A stretch of DNA of 64,000 bases from Sepiola atlantica (GCA_963556195.1 OY744523.1:73511288-73575287); one strand, 5' to 3'; positions 11,863-24,593 are shown, numbered from the stretch's first letter. Numbers and translations: made by a program. The notes: generated from the sequence alone by a model not told the origin.

Positions 11863-12301
11863 TACTATTTTCCTTTGGTGTGAATAGACAGATTTACTGC
11901 TGAGTGATTGGCCCACAAGAGGTATTGGCATAGGAACACAGGAATTTCTATTTCTTGCAGCATCCACACAATCTGTTTTTCCCCATCTAACCTGTCCGAG
12001 TTAAGACATCAAATGAGCAAAACGTATGTTGTTGACTTTCCTTACTTGCCAATGACATGATAAATCTACCAAGGTGAGTGACGCTCTTTGTAAGATTGAG
12101 TCTTAGCTGTTTTTAATTCTCTTTCAGCACAGTCCAAAATAAAATCAACTAGAAAAAGAAATGAAACATATTAAGACGAACCTAAGAGAGCCGGAACCAT
12201 TTGGGTAAATATATAAGAAAATATTATCTGAGCCCCCCCACCCCCCACAAAACAAAACATAATAAAATTCAGAAAAAAACAAAAGTCAAAATAATATTTT
12301 T

Positions 12302-12371
12302 GAATAATAATAATAATAATAAGAAGAAGAAGAATAATAAGAAGAATAAGAATAAGAAGAAGAAGAAGAAA
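12302..12371. repeat. (AAT/AAG)n microsatellite
   Basis: Mixed tandem AAT and AAG trinucleotides seen directly. Neighbouring frames in this stretch are artefacts of it. Confidence 0.95.
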
Positions 12372-13514
12372 CATGAATACTAACCAGCCACATGGAAACT
12401 GCAACAGAAGTAAAACAAAAACATGGGAGGAACATCACATGAAACCAAGGGAACTGAAACTGCTAAAAAGGTTATAAACTGCTCTCCCCCCCCCCCAAAA
12501 AAAATGATACCACACAAAATAATTGTGAAGGGTCGAGGAGGATGGAAAGACCGATGACGGAGAGCACTAACCAGACCTCCACTGGAAGAGTACGTAGAGT
12601 CCTGGGACATTGGGGAGGCTTTATTCCACCCAAACCCCAGAGAAGACCAATTGTCGTTGCCAGCGAGAAATCAATAGTAAGTGGCTGTTGCGATAACGCA
12701 AAGTCATTTTGCAATAGTCAGCCAAAGAGGTGGTGAGAGTACTGGAAATCTGGGGAGAGTTGTCACCCAGACTCCAGGGGTTATTATCAGCGAGTAATTT
12801 CTATGTAACCTCTAATGTCATCTATTTATTCATCTATGGAGTGAAGTGGACTTTCTATAACAGCCAAGTTTAATTCGAATGGAGAATAGATCCTTCCATT
12901 ATTAATTCATAATGAGACATGTTCGAAATCAAAAACTTATTTAAGTGCAAGACACCAGACCAGATCTGAAAAAATTCAAAACAATCAAAAACATATTGCT
13001 ATGGTAAAAAGGCAGTGTTTACTAGTAGTGGCAAACGAGGGTATAGTGTATGGAGTAGTGCATAGTTTTATGGAAAGTGGACAGTGGATAAAAGTCAGAC
13101 TGTGTAAATGGATCATTGAATTTTATCTAAATTAAAAACTAGGTATTTTTTGTTCGTTTATGACTATTAAGTGTTTTGCTATTTGAAAGAAGCCCGGCCT
13201 ATATGATTATTCACATAGGATATGAGGCTGGCCTCAATGAGAAGTCTTAGTCTAATATTGTGGGCATGGTTGATCATTGCAGATTTTTGTGTGTTAAATT
13301 TGTGGTTTAAAGTTAGCATGTGTGTGACCAGTGAATTCTTAGTGTCGCCATGTTTTATGACTATTGTGCTCATAATTTTTTTTTTTTAAGGGATGGCACA
13401 TTTTACCGATGTATACCTTGTTGCGGTTATTACATGGGATTGTATAAATACTGTCTTGTGTGGTTGGAATGATGTTAGTATTGTTCTTTGTTTATTATCT
13501 TATTCCTATCTACA
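12372..13514. other. Intron sequence, no gene seen
   Basis: A C11-A8 junction is at about 12485. Bases 12530-12790 have higher GC and overlapping short frames on both strands with no recognisable protein. Nothing else was recognised. Confidence 0.45.
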
Positions 13515-13517
13515 CTA

Positions 13518-13574
<57 letters not shown>

Positions 13575-13608
13575 TATATATATATATATATGTGAGAGAG
13601 AGAGAGAG
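13515..13608. repeat. Compound (CA)n-(TA)n-(GA)n microsatellite
   Basis: A few CA units, about 30 TA units with one GA break, then about 8 GA units. Confidence 0.95.
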
Positions 13609-13799
13609 AAAATTCTTTTTAGTTAAAACTGTATTCTACTCTAAGACCAAGTCATTTTGAAAATGTGTTTTGCTTACATTTGGCAAGTGACATCAGATAT
13701 GGTGTTATGCTAAACCTGTTCTTTTCAGCTGCTAGCATAAATTGGGGTGTTGAAAATACACTTGCTTCCAATAATTATAAGATTCAAGAGCCAAATACG

Positions 13800-14230
13800 T
13801 CCTAAGATGGAGTACTGTTACCACCTCTGGGGAGGTGCCGCTCATAGCATTCTCTCCTGCTTTAACAGAGTACAGAATCAACTTTGAAATCCGGTGGGGG
13901 ATGATCTCTTCTCTTCCCTGCAGTCTCTTTCTCACAGAAGAAAGGTTGCTAGCCTTCTCTACTCCACCGAGCTCCAATCTCTGGTTACCTCCCCCCCCCT
14001 CCCCGTAAAACATTCATGCAAAATCTCATCTAGCGTCAACCACTGTAAAGAAATTTCCTTTTTTCCTTTGTGTACTTAAAACTAAAGAAACTATCATGAA
14101 CAAAGTTTCATTCAAAAAACTTCCCATCTGTGGAATATGATAGCGTGGGACTATTTCCCAGCTGAGAACAACATGGTCGTTTTCAAGTTCAATGTTAACA
14201 AATTCTTGTCGAGTTGTCCTCTTAAATAAT
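13800..14230 (+). pseudogene. LINE ORF2 C-terminal remnant
   Basis: Broken frames give MEYCYHLWGGAAHS (13808), then SLSHRRKVASLLYSTE (13925-13970) and, near 14115, FKKLPICGI followed by FSSSMLTN. The order (EYC-HLWGGA, SLSHRR-VASL, L-PxxWN) is the conserved tail of CR1/jockey-type ORF2. It is more diverged than the copies at 11336 and 57338 and is likely a different family. Confidence 0.7.
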
Positions 14231-14339
14231 CAAATTCTGCCTATTTTTCACCCATTGTTTGCAAATCCTCTCCAGGTGTTGTTCATCGTCCAACTGACAA
14301 TCTCTTTAACCCTTATCCTTGAGTGACCTTTGGGTCTTC

Positions 14340-14384
14340 ATAAGTGGTGACATATTAGCTTTATACTAATGTGTCACCGCTTAT
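14340..14384. repeat. 19-bp-arm hairpin
   Basis: ATAAGTGGTGACATATTAG (14340-14358) pairs with CTAATGTGTCACCGCTTAT (14366-14384), two mismatches, 7-base loop. Probably the core of a small fold-back element. Confidence 0.8.
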
Positions 14385-14869
14385 CAAGGCCCCAAAAAAT
14401 TTTAATTAAGAAAAAAAATTTTAACCTGAAAATTATAAAAATTAAAAAATAATAAAAATATTAATGTGGGGTTCAGGGCTTGGAGCAAGTATCCTCATTC
14501 ATTTGCAAAAATATCTGCTAGAACAAAAAAAAAATTATTCTAAAAGAAATTAATGTTTCAGATTTCTCCAAAATACGATCTCCGATAAGTGGACCCAAAT
14601 GAACTCGAGGATCAATTTTAATCATGGCATTAGCGTCTGCATAACATTTATTCTTATTAGTACTCGTTGTGAACTTCTAAATGTTCTCATATTTACTTCT
14701 ATAACAGACAAACAAACATCCACTATTATATAGATAAAAATGTTATATATATATATATAAGTAAAAGTACATGAAAAGACAATGAATTCAGTATTTCTAT
14801 GTTTACATGAAAAAACCTTGTAGGAGAGTTTTATAATAAAAAAAATAATGCACAAAAGCACTTTAGATA

Positions 14870-17760
14870 CATTCTAATAACTGAGAATAAGTAGCTTTCG
14901 TTTTTGTTAACAATAAAAAGTCATGTTGACACACACAAATAATATTCAATTCTTTTGAAGAGATTAAAGTTGAACACTCAGTTCACTAGAAATAAAATGA
15001 AAATATTTAAGATTGACACTAACAAATCTATATAATGCTATGTTGTCTCATTTCTTTTGCTGCCCACGATTTCCCTGTATTTAATTTTCGTCTGGGCTGT
15101 TAAAAAATTCAGTGAGAACCTTAGCTTAGATCGTTCATTTAATTGTAACCCAAACCACCATCCGTTCCGGGTGCGATATTACTCACTAGTCTAACATTCG
15201 TTGGAACTTCTTTTAGTTTCAACAAAGCCTCATCCTACCTCACATATCTCCTTCCATTTTTATTAAAACCATAAACCTTCTTTTCTCATCCCAAATACGA
15301 AATTAAGAGAATCTTAATTGTCTAGTATGGAATAAAATTTCTTGTTTTCAGTATCATATCATTGGTACATGAAAGGTTTTTATATCCTTGGACACCATGA
15401 TGTCTGGAAACATGAAAAGAATAGCCGCCGCCAAGCTGATCCAAAATTTCAACTTAATTGAATAGGTCAGTCAGTGATGCACCAAGAGTCTGCACAAAGA
15501 CACATCATTTCTGATAGGAGAGGATTTCACCAGTTTCCACCTTGCTTTAAAAGCCAACAGCTAATTTTTGCTTTGTTGCAGGAACAACAGATTCCTTTCA
15601 AAGTATACACCTTATAATTCTGAAGTCATCCTCAAGTTATAAGTTAGATGCTACATTCAACCTATGTTTAAACCAAAAGTCAAGATTGTTTAAAAAACCT
15701 GTCATATGAATTTCGTTATATATTTGAAACGAGTCAAATCTCCAACTGGGAGAAAACTATTTTCTTTCATCTTATTGAAACCATCCTGCTTTTCGCAATG
15801 TTATAAATTTCAGCTGCATCTGTAAAAAGGAGACATTATTCTTCAAATTTCAGCTTCTGTTAGTGACTATGTCAAATCAGTAACATCCGACCTAGGGTGA
15901 TATTATTCCCCGAGAAATCTTTCCTGTTAAAACCACATCACAACTTTCAAAAGATGAATCTCTCGAGTCAAGCAAATGAATATTTTTGCATGACTGTAGA
16001 AATATTGTTTTCTCAGCCATGTATGTCCACCTGAACAAAGAGTTTGGAAATTTTATTTTCTTTGCCATTAAGCAGTGTGAGCTGAGGGGGGGGGGGTCAA
16101 CATTCTGTGCTATGCTAAGTATTCCCTTCTCCTGTCTTAATTGTCAGCCTGTTGCTATGAGGTGGCTGTCATCATAGCTCTTTGCTTGCCCCTCCTTTTC
16201 ACCTATCAGCATCATTATCATCATAGGCAGCGTAGCCCTTTCTACCATGTCAGCATGGACGACGATGGGGGCATTAACAGTCAAACAAGCAGAAGGAGGA
16301 AGGAAATGACTTTTGATTGGCAGATAGATTCATTTCCCTTTTTGAAATTTTAGCGCCCAATTCTCGCCAGTACCGATCAGAACAGCATCTAGAGAGGTTG
16401 TGCTTTGGCTTATCTCCGTCGTAAGATGTGCACGACGTTAAAACTTCTTTATGTACAAGGATAGTGTCTTTAAGAAGAAAGGTCTTTGTACATGATAGAG
16501 CGTTCTTTTAAAGTATTATGTGAAGAAGCCAGAGGCTTTCATGTACAAGGACATAGCGTCCTTATTAAAAAAAGAATTCCCTATTCATGTACAGGGAAGT
16601 TTTGAAAGAATTCCAGACATACAGCTCAAAGAAGACAGCCGTTGTCAGACCCGTCGTTTTAAAGAGTTACAATTATCCTTTGAAAAGGATATTTTATTTG
16701 TGAATTTTGGGCGAGAAAACCCAAAGACTTTGACCCTTTGTGGGTTTAATTTAAGAGAAATTTGGTCTGGAATTACTATTTAAAAGATGCTGAAAGACTG
16801 AAGAGTAGGACATTGGAATCACCCTTAAAGACAATTTTTTTATTGTATTTGTTTGAATTCTTCTTTTCAGCCCTTTTAAGTAAGACATCTTGGTTTTTGT
16901 GTATTTGGTGGAAAAGTGAGACTACGTTTTTATCGCCACTTTTCGTTATTGCCTGAGGTGATAACCATTGTTTTAGTATGGATCTTTTCTTTTTCGGGTG
17001 TCATTTGAGACTATAATATTTATTGGAATAACTTGTTTTTTTCCTATTATCGTCTGAAACAAACCCCCCTTTTTAAGTATAGTCTTTTGAGTAGAGACTC
17101 CATTGTGTTATGTATATTTTTTAGCTCAATCTAATTCTAATTTTATTGGGCTATTTTTTATTTTATTGTAATTTCCATTATTACCCTAGGTTAACATGTT
17201 TAACCCTGCTTTGGGAATTAAAAGCAGGAACTAGCTATTTTTTTTGTCTTATTAATAAACTATATTAGTTACATTTATGGGTCAGTTTCTTTATTTGCTC
17301 TTTTTTGTCTCTTTATTGATTTCCACTTTTTTATTAACGGTAACAAAAGACGAATTTTGGTAACAATCCCAAAATTTTCGTCAAGATAAGTACAATTTTG
17401 CCTTCGTTTTTTATTTAAAAGATTTTTTCCATGCCAGATTATTATTGAATGAATCTTCAACATCCAGAAAACTATCACTTAGATCTGAATGTTAATCAAC
17501 ACCTTTATCCATTGTACAACGTTGGGTATACTGTTAGATTGTCTGTCTTCAGGGACCAGGGATGAAGACACCTACTTAGTTTTTTTCAGGAGACAGGTAT
17601 ATATTTTTTTAAGAAAAAGAAGCAAGGATTTAAATTTTAACTAGATTTTGCTTACTTAACTAAAATCGAAGATCAATCCATTAAATAGGAGTTGGTTCTA
17701 GACTATCTTCATGCAAGGGTATTAGTGCTCTCTATTTCTAAACAACCTTGTATGATGTAT
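14870..17760. other. Long intron stretch with one unexplained short frame
   Basis: No FAHD exon or known element is seen. Bases 16521-16783 hold an 87-codon plus-strand frame without an ATG at its start (GTG). It reads KDIASLLKKEFPIHVQGSFE and FVNFGRENPKTLTLCGF and is followed by stops. Four copies of a TGTACA-containing motif (ATGTACAAGGA, TTGTACATGA, ATGTACAAGGACA, ATGTACAGGG) lie at about 16452, 16485, 16541 and 16583. This could be a retroelement ORF1 piece or chance; no family is recognised. Confidence 0.4.
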
Positions 17761-17786
17761 AGCTTCACGAAGATTCTGGTAACAAC

Positions 17787-17982
17787 CATATTGCAGCATC
17801 AGAGGTTTGGGAAGGAATCGGAGTCAAACTCATAAGAATGCTAGGAGTCGGATTTTTTAATCTCCAAAGAATCAACAGACAGTCTGAATATTGGAAGACT
17901 TTAAAATAAGGAATCAGAATCAGATATTTTAGAATTCTAGGAGTCAGAGTCAGACCGTATACATTCCAACTCCACAGCGCTG
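17787..17982. mobile_element. hAT-like MITE, second copy of the 5384 family
   Basis: It shares the interior of the 5384 element (GGAGTCGGATT, AGAATCAACAGACAGTCTGA, TATTGGAAGACTTTAAAATAAGG at the family positions) and ends with the complement of CAGCGCTGTGGAGTTGGAA. Flanks GTAACAAC (17779-17786) and CTAACAAC (17983-17990) match in 7 of 8 bases, consistent with a decayed hAT duplication. Older than the 5384 copy. Confidence 0.75.
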
Positions 17983-17990
17983 CTAACAAC

Positions 17991-19239
17991 TGAATTAAAC
18001 TTCAATTTTCAAATCTCTCCATGGTTTAGCTAACAAATAACTATCTAATTTTCATATGGGGTTCTGACTCTCAGGTCATCCATTGGCAATCATTATGAAA
18101 AAACAATTTTACTAGACGAATTATCTCCACACTTAACTTCAAAAGTATATTACTACGAAATAATATGCAATATTATTTAGAAATTCTATGTATGCATTGT
18201 TAAAGCGAGCACTACTTACCTCCGAAACTGCTGACCGATGTGGAGACATTCTTGTTTTATTATTAATTCCTTTATTTAAAATGTTATTGGAAAAATACTG
18301 TTAATTCGACCCAAACTTGAATTATATCAAAATTCTATTTTTTTAAAAATCACTATGATCTTAAATTTTTAAACTTGTAGCCTTATAAAATATATCTAAT
18401 ATATAAAAGTCGGATTTTCCAAGTAAAATCTAAATAGCAATACAACTCACAAATCGCTATTTGATTCTGTCTAACTATTTTTGATTTATTATTGTTGTAC
18501 AATGTTCTTTGCAATAAAAAACATACTTCGCTTTAGTTTCTTAAAAAAAAAAAATTTTATCCTGAAAGATTGGTAAAATGGAGACATTTTTCAATTATTC
18601 TGTAAAAAGCAAAAATCAGCTTACAAAATTAGGGAAAAAAATTTGTTGTTTTATCTATTTTTCCAATAAATAATAGCCTATTCCTTTCTTACAATTATTT
18701 GCCTAAAATGACAGTTGGTAAAAAATTTTTTTTACACAACTATTTAAACTGTTGTTTTACTATAATTACGCAAGCAGCAGACATTTCATTCATAAATGCT
18801 GTCTTTATTTCAAAGCCTAACTCAAATAATGTAAGGGAGATAGCTCATATTTTAATTTGAAGGTAAAAATAGGAATTATCTCCCTTACATGGCTATTTAT
18901 GTGATCTTATACCTCACCCCCAATGCCAGATAAGCCTGCTAGTTTATTAAATAAATGTCGAAAATTTAATTCAAATTGAATAATTTATATTTTTGTTGAT
19001 TAAAAAAAAATTAACATATCAGTAGTCTCCTAATGGATGCCTTATGTATCATACATTTGAGGTCATGAACCTCTAGCGCTATCATTCAGCATATTCATGG
19101 GATTGATATCTGTAGATAGTACAATACTATACAATGAATCTGCACATGTCCCTCAACAAAAATCTCAGCATTCTTGGTGGATATTTAATTGATACAATTT
19201 GCCACCTGAGCCATGTTGGGTACTTCGGCTTGTAACCAA
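17991..19239. other. AT-rich intron sequence with AAGGGAGATA inverted repeat
   Basis: The only structure recognised is an inverted repeat: ATGTAAGGGAGATA (18829-18842) and its exact complement at 18877-18890. The AAGGGAGATAA core recurs elsewhere in the window (25189-25226, related form at 63495). Confidence 0.6.
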
Positions 19240-19405
19240 CAGTGGCATGCAGAGATCTGGTGATGCCCGGGCCAACAAGACTGATGAATATTATGAGAAA
19301 AGGAGATAATTTGAATATGATTGGATGCCCTCCCCACCCCCACCCCATTTAGATGTCCAGGGCTAGTGCCCCATCGCCCTCCCGCCTCCCCTCTACACAC
19401 AACTA
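19240..19405. mobile_element. hAT-like MITE with perfect 8-bp target duplication
   Basis: A 166-bp element begins CAGTGGCATGCAGAG and ends with the complement of TAGTTGTGTGTAGAG. It is bounded by an exact GTAACCAA direct repeat at 19232-19239 and 19406-19413. The interior matches the 5680-5899 element (GGTGATGCCCGGG, GGAGATAATTTGAATATGATTGG portion) but lacks its middle. Non-autonomous. Confidence 0.88.
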
Positions 19406-19562
19406 GTAACCAATGAAAAGATTTGGGGTCATATTAAATTAGGTTAATTAATAAGAATTGAAGTGGCAAGATAACCGAGATAATTGACCTTCATAATAAG
19501 AAATCTACTTAATGGAAATGGACCAAAATAAATTAGAGTTTGCGCATGAAACATTAAATGAA

Positions 19563-19680
19563 GTTGGTTGGTTGGTTGTTGGGTTTTACGGTATGTCAAC
19601 CATCATTGGGTCATTTTATGCTGAAACCTTAAAATTTGTTTTGTAGATCAATTTAATTTGAAGACTTATATTTTGTAAAC
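19563..19680 (+). repeat. Dispersed repeat, GGTTTTACGG family
   Basis: GGTTGGTTGTTGGGTTTTACGG, ATCAACC/GTCAACC and TTTTATGCTGAAACC are shared in order with 33163-33280 on the same strand. No ends or coding sequence could be defined. Confidence 0.6.
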
Positions 19681-20044
19681 CAATAGTCTGTAAATGATAG
19701 TTTCTATTTAACTCATACAGTCGACCCTTACAAGTATTAGCACTCAGAGTCAGAATGGACCTGGGAGTACTGGATGGGGTGGGAAAATAGGGAAGTCAGA
19801 CAAAAAGTAGAAAGGGCTGTAAAAGATAAATTTGGAGGTGAAGTATTGATGAACACCTTGCTCAAGAGTGTTATGGCCAGGATACATTCTATTGACCTCA
19901 TAAATGGGGCCATGACTGGTAGTACTACTCCAGGTAAGAGTGGACCTGTGAGTACTGGTAGCATAGAGGTAACTCCTCACTCCCCATGAGTAATTGTGCC
20001 ACATGTAAATAAAGGCACAGATTAACTATTAGTTTTAAGTAACA

Positions 20045-20338
20045 GTCTTCTGGAGGTTGAAGGTTCAATTCTTGATAGAGGCGATAATAACTAATAATAG
20101 TATAATAATTAACACTTCTACTCGTCATGGCTGACGGAACAAGAACAATCTACCCTTGTGGATTTAATTAGGGTTCAGTTCGAAATTCCATATGGATTTC
20201 CGAATTCGACAGAGTCCAGAGTTCAAAAAGATTCACCTGAAGGTCGGAGGTTACATCAATGAAATACTGAAAATAACAACGAAAATGAGAAGATTATTTC
20301 AAATAATCCATATTATCAATCCTCATCTCAAAAAAAAA
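20045..20338 (+). mobile_element. SINE-like element, older copy
   Basis: A tRNA-like B-box (GGTTCAATTC, 20062) is followed by a body (CACCTGAAGGTCGGAGGTTACA at the conserved core) and the tail ATCAATCCTCATCTCAAAAA at 20318. The body and tail match 32905-33037. Decayed: the hammerhead-like bases present at 32919-32950 are partly lost here. Confidence 0.6.
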
Positions 20339-20669
20339 TTAAATAGGATTGAATAAAGAAAAGAAAAAAGTTCAATGATTACTTAACTGGATTAAAAAAG
20401 AAAGAAAAACACTTTTTTCGTCTTGTTTATAACAACAGGTTATCTATATGTTAGCTGTTAATCTAGTTAAAGGTTAAGTAGGTGTTTTCTTGATCCCTAA
20501 CGATGAACACTTGCTTAAATTTTAAATCTATGATCGTCTCATAAAATATGGATGATCAAAAGTGATAAAAAAATTGAATGCACCCAATTACGAAAGTAAT
20601 TACAATTTATTTACCAAACATGGTTAATATAATAAACTCAGATTTATTGATTTTTTTTATCATTTCTGG

Positions 20670-21015
20670 TGCTTAACCAGAAGAAAAGGTACTTGTCAGG
20701 AATGAGCACCCAGAAGATTTCAGTACTTACGTAGTCAGCTCCAAGTAATGACAGAGTATCCCTAGTCAGTCCCAGAAATTGCTGAAGCAGTTTACGATTT
20801 TAAAGCCCCAAAAAATGTAAAAAGATAGACGATACTAAGCATGTGAAGAGTCAGGTTATTTATTTTTTTTTTTAATTTAACCCATAAATAAAAACAATAA
20901 AGTTGAAAGAACTTCCTCCTAAAAAAATAAGAAAAGAAGACTCGGGATTCTCCGTCATTACTCGGAACCGACTACATAAGTACTGAAATCCTCTGGGTGG
21001 CCATTCGTTACAAAT
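20670..21015. repeat. Inverted pair of GTAAGTACTGAAAT repeats
   Basis: Bases 20672-20770 (reverse) and 20950-21015 (forward) share ACTACGTAAGTACTGAAAT followed by C/TTCTGGGTG. Related sequence is at 21715-21760 (reverse), 21950-21995 and 23800-23865 (forward). Each ends near GGTACT/AAAGTACT and often sits beside a C-run/A-run junction. A fold-back family without coding capacity. Confidence 0.65.
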
Positions 21016-21585
21016 ACCCCCCCCCCCCAAAAAAAAAAGTATTCTTTCAGCAGAAAACAAAGGTAAGACCCTTAAAAACACACTACTCCTAAGTATGGGT
21101 GGCAATAGAGAAAAACAATAGGGTGGCAATACAAGAACAAAACAAATCTAAAATATGCTAGTACGTAGTTCTGAAAAAAGATTTAAATTAAAAAATGGCG
21201 ATCTACAAAAAAAATGGTTACTTGTTCTGTCTTACGCTATCTGATCATTTTACGTTTAATTTATAAAGTTAACTGGGTTAAATTCTATTTCAGTCACCCA
21301 AATTATTTAGAGTGAAATGGATTTTGGAATTACTTATTTTCATTGAAACCACGTTTTAGTAAATAAGTGAAATTAAAACCATTAAGTCATATCAAGTTTC
21401 ATCAGACACATGAAACGCCAAAGTGAAACTCGGTCAGAATAATATAGTCGCCATCTTTATAAACAATTCTAAGGACGTTAACTGAAGTCCATAATTTTCT
21501 AGGTGAAGGACAGGGAACCATTCTTTATTTTTGTAAAAAAGAAAAACATTAATTTACTATTTTGAGGTTGGAAACTTTTCAGTAC

Positions 21586-21905
21586 TTCTACAGAATTTGA
21601 ACCCAATTGTTTTTTTTAACCCTAACTTCAGTTTAAGGTTTAGTTTGGCAAAGGTAGGTTTGGTTCGGTTCAAATTCTGTAGAAACACCAACCTTTCAAA
21701 CAAAAGGTGCTTTTTAGGAATAGGTATCCAGAAATTTGCAGTCATGACGTAAGCAATTCTGACTATGAACAGAGAAAGCCGAATCAAGTTCTGATGCTTC
21801 TACACAATACGAACCGAACTAAACCGACTTTGCAAACTAAAACGAAGTTTATGGTGAGGTTAGGGTAAAAATTTAAAAAAAAAACAGTTCGGTTTGTATT
21901 GTGTA
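21586..21905. repeat. Twin hairpins in tandem
   Basis: First hairpin: TTCTACAGAATTTGAACC (21586-21603) with its perfect complement at 21667-21684. Second: TACACAATACGAACCGAACT (21801-21820) with its complement, one mismatch, at 21886-21905. The two stems resemble each other (TACA-AAT-GAACC), so the second may derive from the first. They are enclosed by the GTAAGTACTGAAAT repeats at 21715 and 21950. Confidence 0.8.
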
Positions 21906-22203
21906 CAATGTTCGGTGAAGTTCGTTAATGTTTGCCATACTCGGAATTGATGACGTAAGTACTGAAATTTTCTTGGATACCTATTTCTAAAAAGTACTCA
22001 CTAAAATAGTGTTTTTCTTCGTTTCTGTATTTACCCTTTTTCTGCTGTCTTAGCCTCGTTTCTTGACTTTTCCAAGTTTTCATTTCAGTTTTTCACGTCT
22101 ACGATGAAACTTGCTATAACTCACTGGTGATGAAATTGAACTTTAAGAGTCCTGTAGATCATAAATTAACTCATGTCACGCAGACCTTTTACGGTATTTT
22201 TTT

Positions 22204-22412
22204 ATATTGTCACTCGGACCTAGGGTCAGTAGTAGGGTTAAGGAAGGACATGTGTTTTTTATATCTTTTGAATTAAAATTCAATTTTATTTTTGTTTAAA
22301 TCGATTTCAAAATCAGTGCTTATTTATGTCAAGATGCCAGTGATAAAAGTCATAAAAAACACATGCTCTTCCTTAATCCTACAACTAACCCTAAGTCCGA
22401 GTGGCAATACAA
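22204..22412. mobile_element. Fold-back MITE, CCTAAGTCCGAGTGGCAA family
   Basis: A 209-bp element with arms of about 60 bp: the left reads CACTCGGACCTAGGGTCAG and the right ends CTAACCCTAAGTCCGAGTGG. The interior carries TTTAAATCGATTTCAAAATC, also present at 51935. The same terminal phrase recurs at about 26225, 40020, 40668, 50255, 50310, 51857 and 59255. No transposase. Confidence 0.8.
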
Positions 22413-22869
22413 AAAAATCTCACTATTTGTCTGACTTATGTATTTGTGGGCGTGTGCTGTGGGTCAGCTATTTTGTTTGGGACAGTTCAACTTTTAGGGA
22501 CCCTTAAAGCTTATAGGATTGACATGTATCACAATCCTATAATATTAATTGACCAACAGCGTGAGCGAAAACACACAAACCATGCCCAAAAATCACATCT
22601 AAAAAAGAAATTAGGCTTTTCTTTCAAAATTGGTTCCCAGAGCATTATTTAACATAAAATTAAAAATGGGGGGGGGGGGGGGCACGTGATGAGCTCTCAG
22701 CTACATCTCGTTCGATTAAAACCATTTTCACGTCCAAACACAAAACGTGCTTTCTGGTTTTATTATTTAAGATGAGGTTTTCGTCAAGAAAACCAGTTGG
22801 AAAAAAAAATCAGCACACACTTAACAAGAGCATAACGTTTCCACCTCCCTCGCCCCCACCCCTCATTTT

Positions 22870-23315
22870 TAACTCACACACATGCTTACGCACCATGACA
22901 AAAAGAGACACACACACACAGATGTCTACAGTCTCAAAGCAGTCAAGGGACGCCTAATCAATTCTCAACTCGCGGGCATACACTAATGCAAAGCAACATA
23001 CACTCACACAAATTCCTACACTGTCGCACACATATACTCTCTCATAAATTCCAGGTATATACACATATTTTATTACTTTTCTAACTGAACTTTGAGAACT
23101 CGGACATTTCAAATGAACAATTACTCACATAAAATGTCTTGTAATTTTGTACATATATAAATATCTTGTTTGTTAAACAATGTTTTTTTCTTTCATTTAA
23201 CTTTCATGTTTTCCCCTGTTTTTATCTGCTTGTAAACCTTTTCTAATTTTTTCCCCACAATTTAAATCTAAGTGTGGATTTTAGCATTTTCTCTAAGACA
23301 AGCTCTTAACAAGCT
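22870..23315 (+). repeat. Dispersed CA-rich repeat, copy 1
   Basis: A (CA)-rich stretch is followed by CATAAATTCCAGGTATA, TTCAAATGAACAATTA, a TATATAAATAT block and TTAGCATTTTCTCTAAGA. The same blocks occur in the same order at 37640-38070, so this is a repeat of about 440 bp and not merely a microsatellite. It may be part of an LTR, but ends were not defined. Confidence 0.7.
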
Positions 23316-23559
23316 ACGGTCCACACTGCTACAATCTTACTTCCGGCCTTCCTGTTTTTTAATGTTGGTTTTAGTACTTGTGTAAAATAGACATCTAAGA
23401 GTTTTGACGACAAATTCCGGACTTGGCAGACGATAAATTGGAACATGGTCTATCTTCTTCTATTTCGATAACTTCTTTGCTTTTTCTTCTAATATTTTGT
23501 AAATATGCCTAATTCCAATTTATCGTCCTCCATTTTCAATTTTCCTTCCCAGAACAACA

Positions 23560-23870
23560 ACAAAAAAAGCATTGGAACTCTACCAATAATCCTAAGTTCA
23601 TGTGGCAACAGACCCCCCAAAAATAAAAGACCGAACTATCAATAATAAATAAAATAAGTTATCGGTCTCTATCTTCCATTTGCAGTCTTCCTCTCCCCCC
23701 CCCCCAAAAAAAATTAAAACATTCTGGGCAATCAAGAAAAAATATACAAATTGTTTGCAAAAAAAAACAACAAAAAAGTTTGTTCTGTTCGACGAGCGTT
23801 TAAGTACGTCAAGACTCGGGAATCTCCGTAAGTGGTAAAATTCTTTGGATGCCAATTCTGCATTAGTATT
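23560..23870. repeat. Dispersed non-coding repeat with C/A junction
   Basis: It contains CCTAAGTTCATGTGGCAAC at 23591, C10-A8 at about 23696 and AAGACTCGGGAATCTCCGTAA at 23811, the latter shared with 20938. It looks like a mosaic of the two fold-back families described at 20670 and 22204. Confidence 0.55.
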
Positions 23871-24593
23871 TTATTTATTTATTTAAACAAAACATGGCTT
23901 CAGTAAACGTAAGATGCTTGGGAGTAATGCCGAAACCCATTTCACTCAAAATAATTTGGGAGACTAAAATAAGGTTTAACCGTAAAGTGAACACCTGTTC
24001 TAAAGTTGAAATTTTTTTCCATGTATTTTCAGGGCGTTCACGTGTAATCGCACACACAAAAAAAATCCAATCTCACTTTCATTTTTCCGTTGGCAAAAGT
24101 AGGGACAAAGGGTAAACTGTTGCCGAAACGTACTTTTCGCTCATCGTGTCGGGTTCTAGACGTGGTAACCGGCAATACTTTAACAAAAAAAATTAAAAAA
24201 ACGAGGTAATACTTTTATTAATTTTATTTTCATTCTTAAATTTCAATATTCAGTTGTCCTCTTTCTTCTTCGACATAACTAAGCAACGATAAAGCTGAAT
24301 CATATTGTTGAAAGTACCTGGTACAGAATAGTAAACAAAGCCTTCCCCTCATGTTAAGTTTCTAAATAAACATATTATTTAGAAATTCATTCTTGAGGTA
24401 AATGGGAGGTGGGTGGGGGTTGTTAACTATTCTGTACCTTCACCATGATATTTATACAAGGAATCAAATCGAACTAAATGGCGGGTGTAAAAATCTCATG
24501 TTTTGCCAAATATTGAACAAGGGAAGCGCCCTCTCGTCAAGTTGAAGGGCTACGACACTCACCTCTCCGAAATTACTTGTTGGCGAAACTTAC

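Noticed and set aside
12201..12383. Opposing Lys/Asn- and Ile/Leu-rich frames
   Set aside because: They are translations of the AAT/AAG microsatellite.
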